Both the position numbers and the translations under genes were made by a program. Shown piece by piece: positions 63,270 through 64,000 of a DNA stretch of 64,000 bases (its first letter is position 1; each line of letters starts with the position of its first letter). The stretch comes from Gracilaria vermiculophylla (Eukaryota > Rhodophyta > Florideophyceae > Gracilariales > Gracilariaceae). Below the pieces are notes generated by a model. It was not told where the DNA came from, did not search any database, and worked only from the letters and a program-made list of their open reading frames with translations. The stretch spans positions 66,860-130,859 of the forward strand of contig JAHNZQ020000001.1 in assembly GCA_019155205.2 (NCBI GenBank), in the 5' to 3' direction.

Positions 63270-64000
63270 TGTATACGTATTACCACAATTTTATCAGGTT
63301 CTCCATCTTTCCCAGGTTGCATTAGCATTCGAGTATTTGAAAACTTAAGTTCTTTTAAGCTTTTAAAACCTTTAAAATCTTTTTGATTTCGTGGAAGAAG
63401 CTCTCCTTTATCTATTTTACTTAGTGCTTCCAGCACTTCTTGCTGAGCATTCGGATTTTTCCAAACTTTTCCTAATGCTTTTTTAGCAGTTTTAGTTTCT
63501 AAACCATAAATATATTCGGAACTGTCTGGCAATTCATCAATCCCTCCTTTGTTTTGTTTATGAATCGGACATTGCTCTTCTTCACTCTCGGAACTCGAAC
63601 TTTCTTCCACTGATTCTACTTTTGGGTATTGTGGAAAGCCATCATCCCCGTCATCACTTCCTGAGCCACCATTATTCGGTTTCCCAGGATTGTTAGGTTT
63701 TGCCGAAAGAGCTCGACGACTAGTCTGATGCTGGGGAGGTTTATTGCTATATGCATCTACATCTTTTGCCTCAGATTTTAATGGTAATAAAAAATAGAAA
63801 ACTCACGTTCGAAAAGAGTCCGGATCAATATCGATACCTTTCTTTCTAAGTCTTTTTAAGTCGACCCATTGCCTTGGAAATTTTACCTTCTCGAATAGCT
63901 TTAATTAAACTTCACATCATAACATAAAAACTAGACGGAGTTTGAATTGATAATATGGAAAGGATAAAAACTATACAAAGCACAAAATTACGACGTCCAG
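63242..64000 (-). pseudogene. Degraded polymorphic-toxin-like gene with a RelE/ParE-like end
   Basis: Minus-strand pieces. 63242-63610 (GTG) is open further up to about 63820: a linker rich in Pro, Gly, Asp and a Ser/Glu run, then a basic domain of about 75 residues (KALGKVWKNPNAQQEVLEAL, ELLPRNQKDFKG, SNTRMLMQPGKDG, KIVVIRI). Its helix-helix-strand pattern recalls RelE/ParE-type (BECR) nucleases. Upstream, near 63835-63910, AIREGKISKAMGR and KKGIDIDPDSF lie in other frames, so at least two frameshifts break the gene; it runs out of the window. Function inferred only from pattern. Confidence 0.4.

Overview
This window is a stretch of plastid (chloroplast) DNA from a red-lineage secondary alga, most probably a raphid pennate diatom. 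The support is: a compact AT-rich bacterial-type gene set on both strands; red-lineage genes absent from green plastids (rbcS beside rbcL, sufB/sufC, tatC, ftsH, petF, ycf3/4/33/45, psb30, bas1, atpG/atpD, rps20/rpl35); proteins resembling the diatom families Ycf89 and Ycf90; and serine and tyrosine recombinase genes of the kind known from diatom plastid plasmids. A group II intron inside atpB narrows it further (I recall such an intron from Seminavis-type diatoms), but I cannot fix the species.

Layout. 1-3.6 kb: end of ycf4, trnG(UCC), psbE-psbF-psbL-psbJ (+), then on the minus strand a large Ycf90-like gene, trnE, trnG(GCC), psbZ and psb30. 3.6-7.5 kb: first accessory island, made of decayed reading frames, a repeated plasmid-like family, a tyrosine recombinase C-terminus and two unknown ORFs. 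7.5-19.3 kb: rps2, rpoC2, rpoC1, rpoB, rps20 (-). 19.5-27.4 kb: rpl33, rps18, ycf3, atpB (split by the intron), atpE, tatC, petA, petF (+). 27.4-36.7 kb: second and largest accessory island. 36.7-40.4 kb: Ycf89-like gene, trnP, rbcS, rbcL (-). 40.7-47.6 kb: sufB-sufC and atpI-H-G-F-D-A (+). 47.9-50.7 kb: ftsH (-), trnY, ycf33 (-), trnM, trnS, trnD. 50.7-52.8 kb: third, fully decayed accessory island. 52.8-60.4 kb: bas1-rpl35-rpl20-ycf45 (+) converging on psaA-psaB (-). 60.4-64 kb: fourth accessory island.

How the genes work together. The core encodes light harvesting and electron flow (psa, psb, petA, petF), ATP synthase, Rubisco, Fe-S cluster assembly (SufBC), thylakoid protein export and turnover (TatC, FtsH) and the transcription/translation machinery. 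Most of the core is ordinary, but three genes are not. atpB is interrupted by an intron whose maturase has YAND where YADD is expected and a frameshift before its HNH domain. bas1 lacks the peroxidatic cysteine of its family. rpoB and ycf45 share an inserted copy of a dispersed repeat, in frame.

The islands are the novelty. They look like integrated plastid-plasmid DNA (recombinases, a multi-copy decayed ORF family, direct repeats). They also carry what reads as toxin-immunity modules of the colicin-D/BECR nuclease type. One module looks intact (28.3-30.1 kb). One has a broken toxin but an open immunity frame (34.4-35.1 kb). A lone immunity-like gene lies at 61.5 kb, a dead immunity copy at 50.9 kb, and a degraded RelE-like polymorphic-toxin end at 63-64 kb. 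These assignments rest on motif pattern and gene order only and need profile searches.
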